Below are positions 5,531 through 7,441 of a DNA stretch of 7,441 bases, in pieces (within the stretch, counting starts at the first letter, position 1; every line of letters starts with the position of its first letter). Made by a program: the position numbers and the translations under genes. This DNA comes from CAZSTA01 sp964609495 [NCBI: uncultured bacterium] (lineage in GTDB: Bacteria > CAZSTA01): NCBI GenBank assembly GCA_964609495.1, contig CAZSTA010000100.1:5395-12835 (forward strand), written 5' to 3'. A model generated the notes under the pieces. It had not been told where the DNA came from. It did not search any database and was given only the letters and a program-made list of their open reading frames with translations.

Positions 5531-6793
5531 ATGAGGAGACTTGTTTTTATTCTCAGTCTAGCTTTGTTAATAGCCCTAGTTGCTAGTGTTGCTTACGGCG
5601 AAGAGAAGATAGTTCTAAACACCATTAGTGGCCCAGACCCAATGGGGCAAATGGCGAAGGAAAATGCGCTATTTGAGAAATTAACCGGCATCAAGGTGAA
5701 TGTTACCACCGTCCCCTACGGTCGAGAGCAGAGAACCAAGCTGGTCACAGCCTTTATGGCTGGTGGCACAGCCTATGATATGTATGTCATCGACTGCGTA
5801 GAGGTCCCCGAATACGTAGAGGCGGGCTGGGCTTTGGATGTAACCCCCTGGGTTACCCCTGAAATGGAGAAGGATATATTGCCCTTCGCTAAGGATGGAA
5901 TGATGTATAGGGATAAGTGGTATGGCCTGCCCTGGGTATCGGAGTGGAAATCATTCGTCTATAACGCTAAGAAGCTCCAAGATGCTGGGTTCGCCGAGCC
6001 ACCTAACACCTGGGAGGAGTTCGTCGAGCAGTGCCAGAAACTCCAGAATGCTGGACTAGTGAGGAAATACGCTACTGCCTGGTCCTGGGCTCAAAAGGAG
6101 TGTATAATCTGCGATTTCGTCCCCTTAGCCGTTACTTTTAAGGGAGAATTCTTTGATAAGGACCTCAATCCTCTCTTCAACAAAGGTGGCGCAATCGAGG
6201 CCCTCCAGTTTATGATCGATACCATTGATAAATATGAGATCACCAACCCCGCTTCTCTAACCTATACTGAGAGCGATGTGGATCAGGCGATATATGCGGG
6301 AGATATCGCCTTCTGCTTCAAATGGGGCTTGCCATTAGTTCCTCTAAATGACCCTGAGGTATCGAAGGTGGTAGGGGAGTGCATGATCGGGCTTACTCCT
6401 TCAGTGGATGGAAAATCTACTGTGGCTTGCTCTGGGCCTATGGGCTGGTCCATCTCTCCCGGCTCGAGGGATAAGGAAGCTGCCTGGAAGTATATCGAGT
6501 TTAGAGCAGGGCTTGAGGGAGCTAAGCGGAATGCTGTAAATTACGGCGTCGTGCCTGGTTGGGCTTCTCTATATACCGATCCCGAGGTGCTGGAGACCAT
6601 ACCCGGCTTGGATCTGATGCTGGAGCAGGGTAAACATATCGTCAACAGGCCTCGAGTGCCCTGGTACTATGAGTTCTCAGCGGCACTACAGCTTGAGCTT
6701 CATAATGCGCTAACCCACAAGAAGACTCCCCAGGTAGCTATGGATGATGCGGTAGCGAAGGCTTTAGAGATCAAGGCTGAGTATGAGGAGTAG
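5531..6793 (+). CDS. Extracellular solute-binding protein, family 1 (ABC sugar-uptake type)
   Basis: This 420-residue exported protein would capture a solute, probably a sugar or oligosaccharide, and deliver it to an ABC importer. Residues 1-23 are a clear Sec signal peptide: MRR, then a hydrophobic core, ending AYG before EEK. Cleavage is by signal peptidase I, and no lipobox cysteine is present, so the protein is likely free in a periplasm. The mature part has the usual family pattern: an early beta strand, FEKLTGIKVNV, then AGGTAYDMYVID, GWALDVTPWV, DKWYGLPWVSEWKSFVYNAKKL, PPNTWEEF, and a C-terminal repeat-like helical region. Length is normal. It has seven cysteines, including CIIC at 191-194, which is many for this family. 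Codons are more often G/C-ended than in the glycosyltransferases, consistent with high expression. No permease or ATPase gene follows, so its partners must lie elsewhere. The exact ligand is unknown. Confidence 0.92.
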   Translation: MRRLVFILSLALLIALVASVAYGEEKIVLNTISGPDPMGQMAKENALFEKLTGIKVNVTTVPYGREQRTKLVTAFMAGGTAYDMYVIDCVEVPEYVEAGWALDVTPWVTPEMEKDILPFAKDGMMYRDKWYGLPWVSEWKSFVYNAKKLQDAGFAEPPNTWEEFVEQCQKLQNAGLVRKYATAWSWAQKECIICDFVPLAVTFKGEFFDKDLNPLFNKGGAIEALQFMIDTIDKYEITNPASLTYTESDVDQAIYAGDIAFCFKWGLPLVPLNDPEVSKVVGECMIGLTPSVDGKSTVACSGPMGWSISPGSRDKEAAWKYIEFRAGLEGAKRNAVNYGVVPGWASLYTDPEVLETIPGLDLMLEQGKHIVNRPRVPWYYEFSAALQLELHNALTHKKTPQVAMDDAVAKALEIKAEYEE

Positions 6794-6806
6794 TAATTAA
6801 TGGGTT

Positions 6807-6856
6807 GCAGTCAACGGATTATAAGCGCCTTATCCTCTGCTAAATCCGTTGACTGC
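6807..6856 (+). terminator. Perfect 14-bp stem hairpin after the binding-protein gene (terminator-like, weak U-tract)
   Basis: GCAGTCAACGGATT (6807-6820) pairs perfectly with AATCCGTTGACTGC (6843-6856). The 22-nt loop contains a second small hairpin, ATAAG-CGC-CTTAT (6821-6833). It begins 13 bp after the stop of the binding-protein gene, where a terminator or mRNA-stabilising 3' structure is expected. The sequence after the stem, TCATTTAAG, is only weakly T-rich and the loop is large, so it is not a textbook intrinsic terminator. Confidence 0.5.
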
Positions 6857-6858
6857 TC

Positions 6859-6999
6859 ATTTAAGTGAAGGTGGGGCATAGTTCAACAAAGAATCTCTCT
6901 GTAACCATCCTATTAAACTATAGCCTTATCAGCATTATCTGATTCAAGTTTGCTCTATGACAGCGATTAGAAATATTTATACCCCACCTTCACCTAAAT
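6859..6999. repeat. 141-bp element with 22-bp imperfect terminal inverted repeats (MITE-like)
   Basis: The left end (6859-6880) and the reverse complement of the right end (6978-6999) agree at 20 of 22 positions around the core GTGAAGGTGGGG. The two mismatches are A/G at 6864 and C/T at 6877. The 97-bp interior is AT-rich and non-coding, with one small palindrome, ATCAG-CATTAT-CTGAT. Size and architecture fit a miniature inverted-repeat element or solo transposon ends. A structured RNA or a regulatory palindrome is also possible. No transposase is in the window and the family is not recognised. Confidence 0.55.
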
Positions 7000-7006
7000 A
7001 TTCATT

Positions 7007-7038
7007 ATAAGCGAAAGTGATAGTTGGGCATAAGCGAA
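7007..7038 (+). repeat. Diverged third copy of the inverted-repeat end, flanked by ATAAGCGAA direct repeats
   Basis: Positions 7015-7032 match the left end of the element (6863-6880) at 15 of 18 positions, in the same orientation, including GGGCATA at the end. It is bracketed by two copies of ATAAGCGAA (7007-7015 and 7030-7038), 23 bp apart. TCATT also occurs just before both 6862 and 7007. This suggests a decayed copy or a set of related protein-binding sites. Confidence 0.4.
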
Positions 7039-7039
7039 G

Positions 7040-7067
7040 TATTTCGGTTATTTTAAGTTACGAAATA
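7040..7067. repeat. Small inverted repeat upstream of the flavodoxin gene
   Basis: TATTTCG (7040-7046) and CGAAATA (7061-7067) form a 7-bp stem with a 14-nt AT-rich spacer. It lies just before the likely promoter of the flavodoxin gene, so it could be an operator. At this length in AT-rich DNA it may be chance. Confidence 0.25.
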
Positions 7068-7075
7068 GCACCGAA

Positions 7076-7105
7076 TTGGTATTGCTATAAATTTATTTTT
7101 ATATC
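7076..7105 (+). promoter_or_regulatory. Possible weak promoter of the flavodoxin gene
   Basis: TTGGTA (7076-7081) and TATATC (7100-7105) each match four of six consensus bases with an 18-bp spacer, in a very AT-rich stretch 22 bp before the start codon. The leader would be short. Other AT-rich hexamers nearby could serve as well, so the exact site is uncertain. Confidence 0.3.
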
Positions 7106-7127
7106 AAAATTGAATGGGGTGTAAAGA

Positions 7128-7441
7128 ATGAAAGCTGCAATTCTTTATTGGACAAAATCTGGTAATACAGAAAAAGTAGCACTAGCTATTAAAGAATGCA
7201 TACAATCGATTGGGGTAGAGGTTGAATACTTGAGAGTAGATGAGGCGAAAGATTTAGACTTTTTTGATTATGACTTAATTTGCCTTGGCTTTCCTTCGTA
7301 TAGTTGGCAACCTCCTAAACCAGTAGATAATTTCTTATTAGATCAGTTCAATAGATATCATAAAGAACGAGTGAAAGTTGGCGCACCAAAGCTGCCGGGA
7401 AAAAACGTGATTATTTTCTGTACATATTCCGGACCTCATAC
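7128..7441 (+). CDS. Flavodoxin-family protein, 5' part (3' end outside window)
   Basis: The frame is open from ATG 7128 to the window end (104 full codons). GGGGTG (7116-7121), 6 nt upstream, is a moderate ribosome-binding site. The N-terminus is a short beta strand followed by TKSGNTEKVA (residues 9-18), the phosphate-binding loop of flavodoxin-like FMN proteins (T/S-x-T/S-G-N-T). LGFPSYSWQPPKPV (53-66) supplies the second flavin-contacting loop with an aromatic residue, and IIFCTYSGPHT near the visible end begins the third. Such proteins bind FMN and carry electrons or reduce quinone-like substrates in the cytoplasm. Many are annotated only as flavodoxin family. It is separated from the binding-protein gene by 334 bp of repeats and looks more AT-rich than its neighbours, so it need not be functionally linked to them. 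The family call is strong; the substrate is unknown. Confidence 0.85.
   Translation, partial: MKAAILYWTKSGNTEKVALAIKECIQSIGVEVEYLRVDEAKDLDFFDYDLICLGFPSYSWQPPKPVDNFLLDQFNRYHKERVKVGAPKLPGKNVIIFCTYSGPH

Larger units (their letters stand above)
6794..7127. other. 334-bp intergenic region rich in inverted repeats, no gene seen
   Basis: No credible coding frame was found on either strand; stops are frequent. From left to right it holds a 14-bp-stem hairpin (6807-6856), a 141-bp element bounded by 22-bp inverted repeats (6859-6999), a diverged third copy of that end with ATAAGCGAA direct repeats (7007-7038), a weak hairpin (7040-7067), and an AT-rich stretch that may hold the promoter of the flavodoxin gene. 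Confidence 0.8.

Noticed and set aside
6807-6856. Integron attC site
   Set aside because: Although the hairpin contains CAAC/GTTG, the RYYYAAC / GTTRRRY core pattern and the spacer-mismatch layout of attC are not met, and no integrase is present.
6859-7038. CRISPR array
   Set aside because: The repeated units are in both orientations, are diverged and are unevenly spaced; there are no regular spacers or Cas genes.

Overview
The window is about 7.4 kb of bacterial DNA, roughly 40-45 % GC by eye. Its left two thirds are a surface-polysaccharide or glycolipid gene cluster; its right third is a separate, loosely packed region. Purine-rich Shine-Dalgarno sites, a sigma-70-type promoter and plain ORFs show that it is bacterial. 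A cell-surface ligase, an LpxB-like domain and a solute-binding protein whose signal peptide lacks a lipobox all point to a diderm (two-membrane) organism. Arginine is written mostly AGA/AGG, and ATA isoleucine is common in the glycosyltransferases. No phylum can be assigned from this alone. The LpxB-like domain resembles the 'lipid-A-disaccharide synthase-related' family known from cyanobacteria, Deinococci and various uncultured lineages, so an uncultured or candidate-phylum bacterium is plausible.

Positions 1-5372 hold four genes, all on the plus strand: the 3' part of a family 2 glycosyltransferase (GT2); a polytopic O-antigen ligase/polymerase (Wzy_C type); a GT-B fold family 4 glycosyltransferase; and a 690-residue two-domain protein that joins an LpxB-like domain to a complete GT2 rhamnosyltransferase-like domain. 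The first three are tightly spaced (31 and 6 bp gaps) and look like one transcription unit. Together they fit a pathway in which glycosyltransferases build a glycan on a lipid carrier or lipid core and the membrane ligase/polymerase polymerises it or transfers it. Between the third and fourth genes lies a GC-rich palindromic repeat of the widespread 'CCCTCTCCC / GGGAGAGGG' type, about 150 bp long. It could act as an RNA hairpin or attenuator and lies just upstream of the next gene's ribosome-binding site.

Positions 5373-6793 hold a monocistronic extracellular solute-binding protein (family 1, ABC sugar-uptake type). It has a near-ideal extended -10 promoter, a leader of about 100 nt and a very strong Shine-Dalgarno site. 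No permease or ATPase follows.

Positions 6794-7127 are a 334-bp gap rich in inverted repeats: a perfect 14-bp stem hairpin, a 141-bp element with 22-bp imperfect terminal inverted repeats, and a diverged third copy of that end sequence. The final gene, cut by the window end, is a flavodoxin-family protein.

The most interesting items are the LpxB-like/GT2 fusion, which keeps what looks like an intact Shine-Dalgarno site and start codon at the domain junction, and the inverted-repeat cluster before the flavodoxin gene.
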